In this document: in pieces, positions 29,275-36,705 of the stretch | How the letters are laid out: each line of letters starts with the position of its first letter | Numbering within the stretch: the stretch's first letter is position 1 | Assembly: GCF_030815415.1 (NCBI RefSeq) | Contig: NZ_JAUSWW010000001.1 | Location: 2,108,001-2,172,000 of the forward strand | Length of the DNA: 64,000 nt | Origin: Streptomyces canus | GTDB lineage: Bacteria > Actinomycetota > Actinomycetes > Streptomycetales > Streptomycetaceae | Reading direction: 5' to 3' | The notes under the pieces: model-generated | The model's database searches: none | The model's input: the letters and a program-made list of their open reading frames with translations, nothing else | Told to the model about the DNA's origin: nothing | Position numbers and translations under genes: made by a program

Positions 29275-30033
29275 GTGGCCCTGAACAACACTTACGACGC
29301 AAGGCTGGTCCAGCAGGAGACCGCTGTGGGAGCGGGTCTGCAGATCCTGTTGCTGGCTCTGCTCGGGACGGCGATCGGCATGGGACCGGCGGGCTGGCTG
29401 ACCGGCCTCGTCTTCGCCGTCGCCACCTGGGCGGTGCTCTCCCGGGCCCTGCACCGCCACCGTCCGCGTTCCTTCGGCCCCGCCAACCGGGTCACGCTCG
29501 GCCGGGCCACTCTGGTCGGCGGGGTCACCGCCCTGGTCGCCGACTCCTTCCAGAGCTCACCGCCGGTCACTCTCTTCGTCGGTCTGACGGCCGTGGCCCT
29601 GATCCTCGACGGCGTCGACGGCAAGGTCGCCCGCCGCACCGGCACCTCCACCCCGCTCGGCGCCCGCTTCGACATGGAGGTCGACGCCTTCCTGATCCTG
29701 GTGCTCAGCGTCTACGTGTCCATGGCGCACGGCCCGTGGGTCCTGCTGATCGGCGGCATGCGCTACGCCTTCGTCGCCGCCGCCCGTGTCTGGCCGTGGC
29801 TGAACGCCCCGCTCCCGCCGAGCACGGCCCGCAAGACGGTGGCCGCCCTCCAGGGTGTGTTCCTGCTCCTGGCCGCCTCGGGCCTGCTGCCGTACGCCCT
29901 GGAGTTCGGGGTCGTCGCGACGGCGCTGGGCGCGCTGGTGTGGTCGTTCGGCCGGGACATCCTGTGGCTGCTGCGCACCTCCCGGATCGAGGAGGTCCTG
30001 CTGGAGGACGTGCGCGAGCTGGTCGCGGGATGA
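29275..30033 (+). CDS. CDP-alcohol phosphatidyltransferase family protein
   Basis: Integral membrane enzyme of 252 aa with the full family signature D112-x2-D115-G-x2-A119-R120-x8-G129-x3-D133-x3-D137. About six hydrophobic helices are seen. Such enzymes join a CDP-activated alcohol (usually CDP-diacylglycerol) to a hydroxyl acceptor such as inositol phosphate or glycerol phosphate. GTG 29275 has GGAGGA six bases before it. Divergent from the MDR gene with 107 bp between. It suggests that the cluster's product is attached to a lipid or phosphoalcohol (inference). Confidence 0.88.
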   Translation: MALNNTYDARLVQQETAVGAGLQILLLALLGTAIGMGPAGWLTGLVFAVATWAVLSRALHRHRPRSFGPANRVTLGRATLVGGVTALVADSFQSSPPVTLFVGLTAVALILDGVDGKVARRTGTSTPLGARFDMEVDAFLILVLSVYVSMAHGPWVLLIGGMRYAFVAAARVWPWLNAPLPPSTARKTVAALQGVFLLLAASGLLPYALEFGVVATALGALVWSFGRDILWLLRTSRIEEVLLEDVRELVAG

Positions 30034-30034
30034 C

Positions 30035-31264
30035 CTACGGACGGCGCGGCAGCAGCGTGATCGCCGCGGCCGGTACGGCGGCCAGCACCAGCCATGGCAC
30101 GGCCGCCGGCAGCCCGCTGTCGAGGAGTGTGCCGGTCAGTGAGCTGCCGGCCAGCACGATCAGACCGGAGACCGAGGACAGCGCGCCGGTGTAGAGGCCG
30201 AGCCGCCCCTCCTCGGCGAGGTCGGGGACCCAGGCGCGGGCGACGGGGGCGACGAGCATCTGGCCGAGGGTGAGCAGCACGACGAACCCGGCCGCGGGCA
30301 GCAGCCCCGCCGTCCCGGTCCAGCCGGCCGGCCGGGCGAGCGCCACGACCGCGAACCCGGCGGCGATGAGCAGCAGTCCGGCCGCCATCGAGCGGCGCAG
30401 GGCGAGCCGGTCCCCCACCCAGCGGGTGACGGGCAGCTGGGCGGTCACCACCAGCAGCGAGGACAGGGCGAACAGCCAGGCCAGCGCGGACTGGGAACCG
30501 GTGGCCCGCTCCACCTCGGCGGGCAGCGCGAGATAGAGCTGGTTGTAGGCGAGCAGATAGGCGCCGTACGCGCAGCACAGCGCGAGGAAGCGCCGGTTGC
30601 GCACCAGCACCCGTATCCCGCCCTTGACGTGGACCCGCTGGCGTCCCGGAATGTGCTGCGGCAGCAGCCACGCGTGCCCGGCGAGGACGAGCACGAAGAT
30701 CCCGGCACCGGCGAGGCACACGCTCCGGAAGTCCACCGACAGCAGCAGCGCGCCGAGCAGCGGCCCGACGAACGCCCCCGCCTGTCCGGCCACGGTGAAC
30801 AGTGCGAGCACCCGGGTACGGGACCCGCCGCCCTGCTCCTCGTGGACGACGGCCTGCCGGGCCACCTCGGACTCGACCGCGGGCGAGAACAGCGCGGCGG
30901 CGAACCCGATCAGCAGCACGGCCCCGATGACCGCCCCGGTCGCCTCGGCGTACCCGAGCCAGGCGAACCCGGCGATCCGCAGCGCGCATCCCGCGAGCAC
31001 GACCGGTCGGATCCCGTACCGGTCGGCGAGCGCCCCGCCCACCACGAACAGCCCCTGCTGGCTGAAGGTCCGCAGCCCCAGCACGAACCCGACCGTCCAG
31101 CCCGCCATGCCCATCGCCGTGCCGAGGTGCTCGGACAGGAACGGCAGCACCGCGAAGAAGCCGACGTTGAAGGCGAGTTGGGTGAGGATCAGCAGCCGCA
31201 GCAGGGGCGTGAGGCGGGTACGGTCCGGGGTCGCGCGCAGGGCGGTCGACAGCGAGCTGCTCAT
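30035..31264 (-). CDS. MFS transporter
   Basis: Major facilitator of 409 aa with 12 predicted helices; motif A is GGALADRYGIRPVVLAG. The N-terminus (LLILTQLAFNVGFFAVLPFLSEHL) resembles DHA1-type exporters. It begins in an ATGA overlap with the ABC permease gene, so it is co-transcribed with a peptide/nickel-type importer. Its stop is 1 bp from the stop of the convergent CDP-alcohol transferase gene. Substrate unknown. Confidence 0.83.
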   Translation of the reverse strand: MSSSLSTALRATPDRTRLTPLLRLLILTQLAFNVGFFAVLPFLSEHLGTAMGMAGWTVGFVLGLRTFSQQGLFVVGGALADRYGIRPVVLAGCALRIAGFAWLGYAEATGAVIGAVLLIGFAAALFSPAVESEVARQAVVHEEQGGGSRTRVLALFTVAGQAGAFVGPLLGALLLSVDFRSVCLAGAGIFVLVLAGHAWLLPQHIPGRQRVHVKGGIRVLVRNRRFLALCCAYGAYLLAYNQLYLALPAEVERATGSQSALAWLFALSSLLVVTAQLPVTRWVGDRLALRRSMAAGLLLIAAGFAVVALARPAGWTGTAGLLPAAGFVVLLTLGQMLVAPVARAWVPDLAEEGRLGLYTGALSSVSGLIVLAGSSLTGTLLDSGLPAAVPWLVLAAVPAAAITLLPRRP

Positions 31265-33087
31265 CGGGCTTCCACCAATTCCCTTGTACGAGGCTGCTGT
31301 TCGGGTTCGGTCACGGGTGGGCGCGGGGTGCGGCGCGGCCTGCGCGCTCCTCCCCCAGCCTTCGGCCGGGGGGACCCCCATCTCGCTCCGCTTCCCGCGG
31401 TGACCGCCAGCGCGCCGAGCAGGGCGAGTACGGCGGCCGGGGCGAGGACGGCCCAGGGGGCGCGCTCGGCGTAGGGCTGGTTCTCGGCGAGCAGCAGGCC
31501 CCATTCGGGGGAGGGCGGCTGGGAGCCCAGGCCGAGAAAGGCGAGGGAGGCCAGGGCGAGGGCGATGCCGGGGAGCCGTAGCAGGGCGTGGCGGGTGACG
31601 GGCGGCAGGACGGCGGGCAGGAGTTCGTGGCGCAGCAGGTGCCAGGGGCCGGCGCCCAGGCCGAGGGTGGCGGTGATGTGCAGGGCGGCGCGTTCCTGGC
31701 GGAGCAGTGCGGAGGTGTGGGCGGCGAGGGGTGCCCAGGCGACGGCGGTGACGGCGAGCGCGGGGGTGGCGGGGCCGCTGCCGGCGACGGCGGTGACGAG
31801 GAGGGCGACGAGGACCGGCGGCAGTGCGGTGACCGTGTCGACGAGCGGGCCGGACAGACGGGGCAGCAGTCCGAGCAGGACGCCGATGAGCAGTGCGGCC
31901 GTGCCGATCGCGAGGGCGAGCAGCAGGGTTTCCAGGGCGCCGTGGCCGACGCGGGCGAGGATGTCGCGGCCGAGCGCGTCGGTGCCGAAGGGGTGCGCGC
32001 GGGACGGGGCTTGGAGGCGCTGCTGCGTGTCGAGGGCGAGCGGGTCGCGGGGCAGACCGAGCGCGATGACCACCGCCGGCAGTCCACCGTAGGCGATCGG
32101 CTGTATACCGCGTACCGGCGGCTTCGGTCCGTGGAGTGACGGCAGGGCACCGTCCCGGAGGGCGGTGCCGATGAGCAGGCGGGTGGCGAGGGCGGCGAGG
32201 CCGGCGCAGGTCGCGGCGAGGAGGACGAGGGCGAGGGTGCCGGCCTGGAGGACGGGGAGGTCCTGGGCGAGGGCGGCCTGGAGGGTGGTGCGGCCGAGGC
32301 CCGGTATGTCGAAGATCTGCTCGACGGCGACCGAGCCGCCGGTGAGGCCGACCGCGAACAGGCCGGTGTTCGGCAGGAGTCCGGGCAGACAGCGGCGCAG
32401 TGCCTGGCGGGCGATGGCGCGGCCGGGCAGTCCGCGCGCGGCGGCGGCCGGCGCCCACGGTTCGGCGAAGGCTCCGGGCAGCAGGTCGTCGAGGAGGCGG
32501 CCGAGCACGGCCCCGGCGGGCAGGCCGAGGGCGAGGGCGGGCAGGATCGTCCACTGCGGCCCGTACCAGCCGAGGGCGGGCAGCCAGCCGAGCTGGACGC
32601 CGACGACGGTGGCGAGCACGGACGCGGTGAGGAACTCGGGCAGCGCGGCGAGGACCGCGGACCCGCTGCCGCCGGTCCCGCGGCCGGCGAGCCGGTGGTG
32701 CGCGCCGAGCCACAGGGTGCGGGCGCAGATCAGTGCGGCGGTGACGGTGGCGCACACGAGGGCCACCGCCATCAGCAGCAGGGACGCCCCCAGGGCGTTG
32801 AGCAGGGCGGGGGTGACCTCGGTGCCGGAGATCCACGACTGTCCGGCGTCCCCGCGCCACAGTCCGCCCAGCCACTGCCCGAGGAGGCGGAACGGGCCGT
32901 CGTCCAGGCCCAGTCGGGTCCGGATGTCGGCCAGCACCTGCGGATCGGGGTCGCGTTCGGCCGAGCGGGCCTTGAGCACGGTCAGTGCCGGGTCCGTGCG
33001 CGTGAGCCAGGGCAGCAGGCCGATGGCGCACACGAGGGTGGCGGCGATCCCGGCCCGCCACAGGAGCGTGGCCGCTTGCTGCCGCAC
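31261..33087 (-). CDS. Peptide/nickel-type ABC permease, DppB-DppC fusion
   Basis: Single 608-aa protein containing both permeases of an oligopeptide/nickel importer. Residues 1-310 resemble DppB (ARGLPGRAIARQALRRCLPG is the cytoplasmic loop) and 340-560 resemble DppC (FGTDALGRDILARVGHGA and the typical end LASLAFLGLGSQPPSPEWG). The last ~45 residues are Pro/Arg-rich and are encoded partly by a G/C hairpin repeat, so the native end may be earlier. It lies 3 bp after the binding-protein gene, but no ABC ATPase gene is adjacent. Confidence 0.85.
   Translation of the reverse strand: MRQQAATLLWRAGIAATLVCAIGLLPWLTRTDPALTVLKARSAERDPDPQVLADIRTRLGLDDGPFRLLGQWLGGLWRGDAGQSWISGTEVTPALLNALGASLLLMAVALVCATVTAALICARTLWLGAHHRLAGRGTGGSGSAVLAALPEFLTASVLATVVGVQLGWLPALGWYGPQWTILPALALGLPAGAVLGRLLDDLLPGAFAEPWAPAAAARGLPGRAIARQALRRCLPGLLPNTGLFAVGLTGGSVAVEQIFDIPGLGRTTLQAALAQDLPVLQAGTLALVLLAATCAGLAALATRLLIGTALRDGALPSLHGPKPPVRGIQPIAYGGLPAVVIALGLPRDPLALDTQQRLQAPSRAHPFGTDALGRDILARVGHGALETLLLALAIGTAALLIGVLLGLLPRLSGPLVDTVTALPPVLVALLVTAVAGSGPATPALAVTAVAWAPLAAHTSALLRQERAALHITATLGLGAGPWHLLRHELLPAVLPPVTRHALLRLPGIALALASLAFLGLGSQPPSPEWGLLLAENQPYAERAPWAVLAPAAVLALLGALAVTAGSGARWGSPRPKAGGGARRPRRTPRPPVTEPEQQPRTRELVEAR
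31346..31383. repeat. Hairpin-type intergenic repeat inside the permease 3' end
   Basis: CTCCCCCAGCC-TTCGG-CCGGGGGGACCCCC is a G/C hairpin of the kind found between many Streptomyces genes. A relative is present inside the MITE-like element (about 7773-7826). Here it is translated as part of the permease tail, which suggests an altered or fused gene end. Confidence 0.5.
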
Positions 33088-33090
33088 GCG

Positions 33091-34590
33091 TCAGCGCCGG
33101 GTGCCGAGGCCGACGAGGGTGCGCTCGTACGGGTCGAGGAGAGCGCCGCCGACCTTGGGGCCGACGCCGGTGATGACGCGCTGGTGGACCAGCGGGACGA
33201 CGGCGTCGGTGCCGAGGATCTTCGCCTCGGCCGCCATGGCGGCGTCCTGGCGCCCGGCGGTGTCGGTGACGCGCTCGGCCTTCCGCACCGCCTTGTCGAC
33301 GTCCTTGTCGCACAGCAGCGCCAGGTTGTAGCTGCCGTCGCAGGTGAAGTCGCCGGCGAGGAGCGAGACGGGGTCGCCGGTGTCGAGGAGGCTGTTGCGG
33401 GCACCGACGAAGGCGTCGAATGTGCCCGCCAGCACATCGCTCTCCAGCCGCGAGTACTCGCGCACCTCCAGCTTCACCTCGAAGCCGGCCTTCTCCAGCT
33501 GCTGCTTCAGCACCTGGGCGGCCTCGGGGAGTTCGGGCCGGTTGTCGTACGTCGCGAGGGTGATCGTGGCCCCGTCCGGATCCGTGGCCTTCGCCCGGCC
33601 GGCCGGCTCGGTCCGCTTGCCCTCGGCCCAGGTCACGGCGGGTCCGTAGAGGCCGGTGCCGGCGTCGGCGTACCCCTCGTAGACGCCCTCGGCGAGTGCG
33701 GAGGTGTCGACCGCCTGCCGTGCCGCGGCCCGGAGGCCGACGTCCTGGAACACATCCGACTCGGTGTTGAGGAGCAGACTCGTGGTGCGGGTCGTGGCGG
33801 TGGCCTTGCGGATGCCCTTGTCGAGGGTGGCGGCCTGGGCGACGGGGATTGCCTCCGCGAGGTCGACCTGGTCGGTGCGGAGCGCGCTCGCACGGGCGGT
33901 GCCGTCGGCGACGAACTTCACGTCGATGCCCGGAGCCTGGGCGCGGCCTCCCCAGTAGTCGTCGTAGCGGTCGAGGGTGGCGGCGGTGGCGCCCATGACC
34001 TTGGTGAGCTCGAAGGGGCCGGTGGCGTGGCCGACCGGGTCGACGCGGTCCGTCCTGCCGTAGGCCTTCGCGGAGAGGACGGCGAGGCTGGGGCTGGACA
34101 GCCGCAGCGGCAGTACGGGGTCGGGGTCCTTCGTGGTGACCCGGACGCCGGTGGTGCCCTCGGTCTTCGCGGTGAGGGTCACGCCGGAGAGGGCGGCGGG
34201 GGCCGGCCGGGCCTCGGTGGCGTGGGTGAGGGCAGTGGCGACGGTGGCCGGGGTGACGTCGGTGCCGTCCTGGAAGACGGCCTCGCGCAGGGTGAACAGC
34301 CAGGTGCGGTCGTTCTCCCGGGTCCAGGACGCCGCTAGCGCGGGGGCCGCGGCGCCGTTGGCGTCCAGGGCGGTCAGGCCCTCGGTGACGCCGAGGCGGC
34401 TGAGGAGGGTGGCGTCGGCGCCGTACGGGGAGAGGTTCTCGGCGGGCGGGAAGGCGAGGGCGACCCGCAGCCGGGAGCCGTCACCGACGTCGTCGGACGA
34501 ACCGCCCGAGCCCTCGGACGCGAAGCAGCCGGTGAGGGCTGGGGCGATGAGGAGGGCGAGGAGGAAGCGCGGTCGGGTCATTCGGGTCAT
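33091..34590 (-). CDS. Peptide/nickel-type ABC substrate-binding lipoprotein
   Basis: Family 5 solute-binding protein of 499 aa. It has a signal peptide with lipobox LTGC (Cys22), so it is anchored outside the membrane. ENLSPYGADATLLSRLGVTEGL, FTLREAVFQDGTDVTPATV and TGPFELTKV are typical of DppA/NikA-like proteins. It starts in an ATGA overlap with the GNAT gene and is followed by the fused permease. The ligand (peptide, nickel or other) is not evident. Confidence 0.9.
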   Translation of the reverse strand: MTRMTRPRFLLALLIAPALTGCFASEGSGGSSDDVGDGSRLRVALAFPPAENLSPYGADATLLSRLGVTEGLTALDANGAAAPALAASWTRENDRTWLFTLREAVFQDGTDVTPATVATALTHATEARPAPAALSGVTLTAKTEGTTGVRVTTKDPDPVLPLRLSSPSLAVLSAKAYGRTDRVDPVGHATGPFELTKVMGATAATLDRYDDYWGGRAQAPGIDVKFVADGTARASALRTDQVDLAEAIPVAQAATLDKGIRKATATTRTTSLLLNTESDVFQDVGLRAAARQAVDTSALAEGVYEGYADAGTGLYGPAVTWAEGKRTEPAGRAKATDPDGATITLATYDNRPELPEAAQVLKQQLEKAGFEVKLEVREYSRLESDVLAGTFDAFVGARNSLLDTGDPVSLLAGDFTCDGSYNLALLCDKDVDKAVRKAERVTDTAGRQDAAMAAEAKILGTDAVVPLVHQRVITGVGPKVGGALLDPYERTLVGLGTRR

Positions 34591-35123
34591 CGCCCCATCG
34601 GGATCTCGAAGTGCAGGACGCCGGACGCGCCCTCGGGGTCCTCGCGCTCGTCGTGCACGAGCTTGCCGAGCGATCGCCAGAAGGCTTCGGCGCCCGGGAC
34701 GGCCGGGTCGGTGTGCAGATACACGGAGCGGTAGCCGCCCTCGGCGACGGCGAACTCCGTCAGCTCCGCGACCAGCCGCCGGGCGAGACCGCGCCTGCGG
34801 TGCTCGGGTCGGACGTAGACGCGGCGCAGTTGTGCGGTCCGCCCCGAGGGGTAGCGCTCGGCGACATGGCGCGGATTCGGCGGGTGGGCCGGGCCCCGGG
34901 AGTCCAGGGCGCCGGTGGCGACGACCTCGCCGCTGTGCGGGTCGAGCGCCACGAGGAGGGTGTGGCGCTCCGGGACGAGGTAGGCGGTGGCCGGGTCGAT
35001 GATGTCGCCGTGCCAGCGGGGCACATATCCGGAACCGAAGTCGCGGTAGACGGTGTCGAGCATCACGGCTCGCGCACCGTCGAGGTCGTCCGGGCCCGCG
35101 GCCCTGATGCTGTAGTCACGCAC
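34587..35123 (-). CDS. GNAT family N-acetyltransferase
   Basis: Acetyltransferase of 178 aa with the acetyl-CoA loop LRRVYVRPEHRRRGLARRL (motif A, R/Q-x-x-G-x-A) and a C-terminal PGAEAFWRSLGK. It heads the operon GNAT-binding protein-permease-MFS. It may modify the imported compound or be unrelated to transport. It is divergent from the ATPase gene at 35267. Confidence 0.87.
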   Translation of the reverse strand: MRDYSIRAAGPDDLDGARAVMLDTVYRDFGSGYVPRWHGDIIDPATAYLVPERHTLLVALDPHSGEVVATGALDSRGPAHPPNPRHVAERYPSGRTAQLRRVYVRPEHRRRGLARRLVAELTEFAVAEGGYRSVYLHTDPAVPGAEAFWRSLGKLVHDEREDPEGASGVLHFEIPMGR

Positions 35124-35181
35124 TTGCGCATCATATGCATTAAGCGGAGGGGCTTGATCACCGCCTCCCGGGGGTGGCGGT

Positions 35182-35239
35182 TTGACAGCGCCGCGGTGAC
35201 GCCCTACAAATCTACCGACATGACATCCATTTTCAAAAA
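35182..35239 (+). promoter_or_regulatory. Strong sigma-70-type promoter with a Zur-like operator
   Basis: TTGACA (35182-35187) and TACAAA (35205-35210) are separated by 17 bp. The predicted start is near 35217. TGACATCCATTTTCA at 35221-35235 matches 12 of 15 positions of the Streptomyces Zur box core as I recall it (TGAAAATCATTTTCA) and has A-rich flanks. A repressor there would block the promoter. Confidence 0.65.
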
Positions 35240-35266
35240 GCGCTTATCCGAAAGGGCGGGGTGCTG

Positions 35267-36211
35267 ATGCGCATCGCTTTCGTCGGCAAAGGTGGCAGCG
35301 GCAAGACCACCCTGTCGGCACTCTTCTCCCGTCACCTCGCGCGGTCCGGCGCTCCCGTGCTCGCCGTGGACGGGGACATCAACCAGCATCTGGCCGAGGC
35401 GCTGGGCCACGACGGGGAACTGCCGGCCGCCCCTCCGCTGGGCGCACACCTGAACGCCGTCAAGGACCACCTGCGCGGCACCAACCCGCGCATCGCCTCC
35501 GCCGAGGCCATGATCAAGACCACTCCGCCGGGCCGCGGCTCCCGGCTGCTGACCCTGCTCGGCGACGACGAACTGCACACCCGGCACGTCCGGCACGTCG
35601 GCGACGTGCCGCTGATGGTGACCGGCGAGTTCGAGGAGAGCGACCTCGGGGTGGCCTGCTACCACTCCAAGCTCGGCGGGGTGGAGCTCTACCTCAACCA
35701 TCTCGTCGACGGTCCCGGCGAGTATGTGGTGGTGGACATGACGGCGGGCGCGGACGCGTTCGCCTCCGGTCTCTTCACCCGCTTCGACCTCACGTTCCTG
35801 GTGGCGGAACCCACCCGCAAGGGCGTCTCGGTCTACCGCCAGTACCGCGACCACGCCCGTGAGTTCGGCATCCGGATCGCCGTCGTCGGCAACAAGGTGA
35901 CCGGCGAGGACGATCTGCTCTTCCTCAAGGAGGAGGTGGGGGACGACCTGCTGACCCACCTGGTCCACTCACCGTTCGTACGGGCCGTCGAACAGGGCCG
36001 CGCACAGGGCGGCCCGGAGTCCCTGGAGCCGCACAACCGGCATGCCCTGAACATTCTGCGCGAGGCGGTGGACGCCTGTCCCCGCGACTGGGCGACGCTC
36101 CATCGCCACGCCGTCGAGTTCCATCTGCGCAACGCCCGGGCCTGGGCGGGCGAGGACCTGGCAGCCCAGGTCGACCCCGACTTCGTACCGGGTCCCGCTT
36201 CCCTCCTCTGA
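35267..36211 (+). CDS. MinD/CooC-like P-loop ATPase
   Basis: Cytosolic ATPase of 314 aa with the deviant Walker A VGKGGSGKTTLSALF at residues 6-20 and VVVDMTAGADAFASGLFTRFD as the switch/Walker B region, as in CooC and other metal-insertion or MinD/ParA ATPases. ATG 35267 is preferred to GTG 35261. The Zur-like box just upstream points to zinc-dependent control, and CooC-type proteins load metals, so a metallochaperone role is possible (inference). The next gene is probably in the same transcript. Confidence 0.82.
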   Translation: MRIAFVGKGGSGKTTLSALFSRHLARSGAPVLAVDGDINQHLAEALGHDGELPAAPPLGAHLNAVKDHLRGTNPRIASAEAMIKTTPPGRGSRLLTLLGDDELHTRHVRHVGDVPLMVTGEFEESDLGVACYHSKLGGVELYLNHLVDGPGEYVVVDMTAGADAFASGLFTRFDLTFLVAEPTRKGVSVYRQYRDHAREFGIRIAVVGNKVTGEDDLLFLKEEVGDDLLTHLVHSPFVRAVEQGRAQGGPESLEPHNRHALNILREAVDACPRDWATLHRHAVEFHLRNARAWAGEDLAAQVDPDFVPGPASLL

Positions 36212-36265
36212 CACCCCCTTCCCCCTCACCCCCCCACTCAACGCACAGACAGGACACGCACCTTC

Positions 36266-36658
36266 ATGTCTCTCGACGTCTCCCCGAAGCTCCTCGCCGA
36301 AGCCGAGAACGGCGCCGTCCGCGAGGAGGACTTCGTGGACACCGTCCGCACGTCCCTCCCGTACGCCTACGACCTGATCGCCTCTCTCGCCGTCGAACTC
36401 CACGACGGCAAGGCCGAGTTCACCGACAACCAGACGCCCCCGCCGTCCGAGAAGGAGCGCGGTCAGCTGCTGCGGGCCCTGGCCAGCGACGCGATCCGCG
36501 GCAGCCTGGAGCGGCACTTCGGGGTGGCCCTGGCCTTCCAGAACTGCCACCGGGTGGCGGCGTTCCGGCCGGGCGCGCAGGACAGCGAGACCTACGCGCG
36601 CTTCACCTCGACGCGCTCACAGATCCTCAACCAGTCGCCGGAGTTCAGGGACTGCTGA
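36266..36658 (+). CDS. Conserved hypothetical protein (SCO5389-like)
   Basis: Small 130-aa protein that I recognise as similar to the SCO5389 family of uncharacterised Streptomyces proteins. Conserved features: MSLDVSPKLL start, FVDTVRTSLPYAYDLI, DNQTPPPSE, and FQNCHRVAAF with adjacent Cys and His, ending in SPEFRDC. The Cys-His pair and C-terminal Cys could bind metal, which would fit the Zur-like box upstream of the operon, but no function is known. A gap of 54 bp separates it from the ATPase gene. Confidence 0.75.
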   Translation: MSLDVSPKLLAEAENGAVREEDFVDTVRTSLPYAYDLIASLAVELHDGKAEFTDNQTPPPSEKERGQLLRALASDAIRGSLERHFGVALAFQNCHRVAAFRPGAQDSETYARFTSTRSQILNQSPEFRDC

Positions 36659-36667
36659 CCCGCCCGC

Positions 36668-36699
36668 GCGGAACCGTCGCCCCCCGACGGCGGTTCCGC
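36668..36699. terminator. Hairpin between convergent genes
   Basis: GCGGAACCG (36668-36676) pairs with CGGTTCCGC (36691-36699); the loop contains a second CCGTCG/CGACGG pairing. It lies 9 nt after one stop and 6 nt before the opposing one, so it can act in both directions. Confidence 0.7.
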
Positions 36700-36705
36700 G
36701 CCCCG

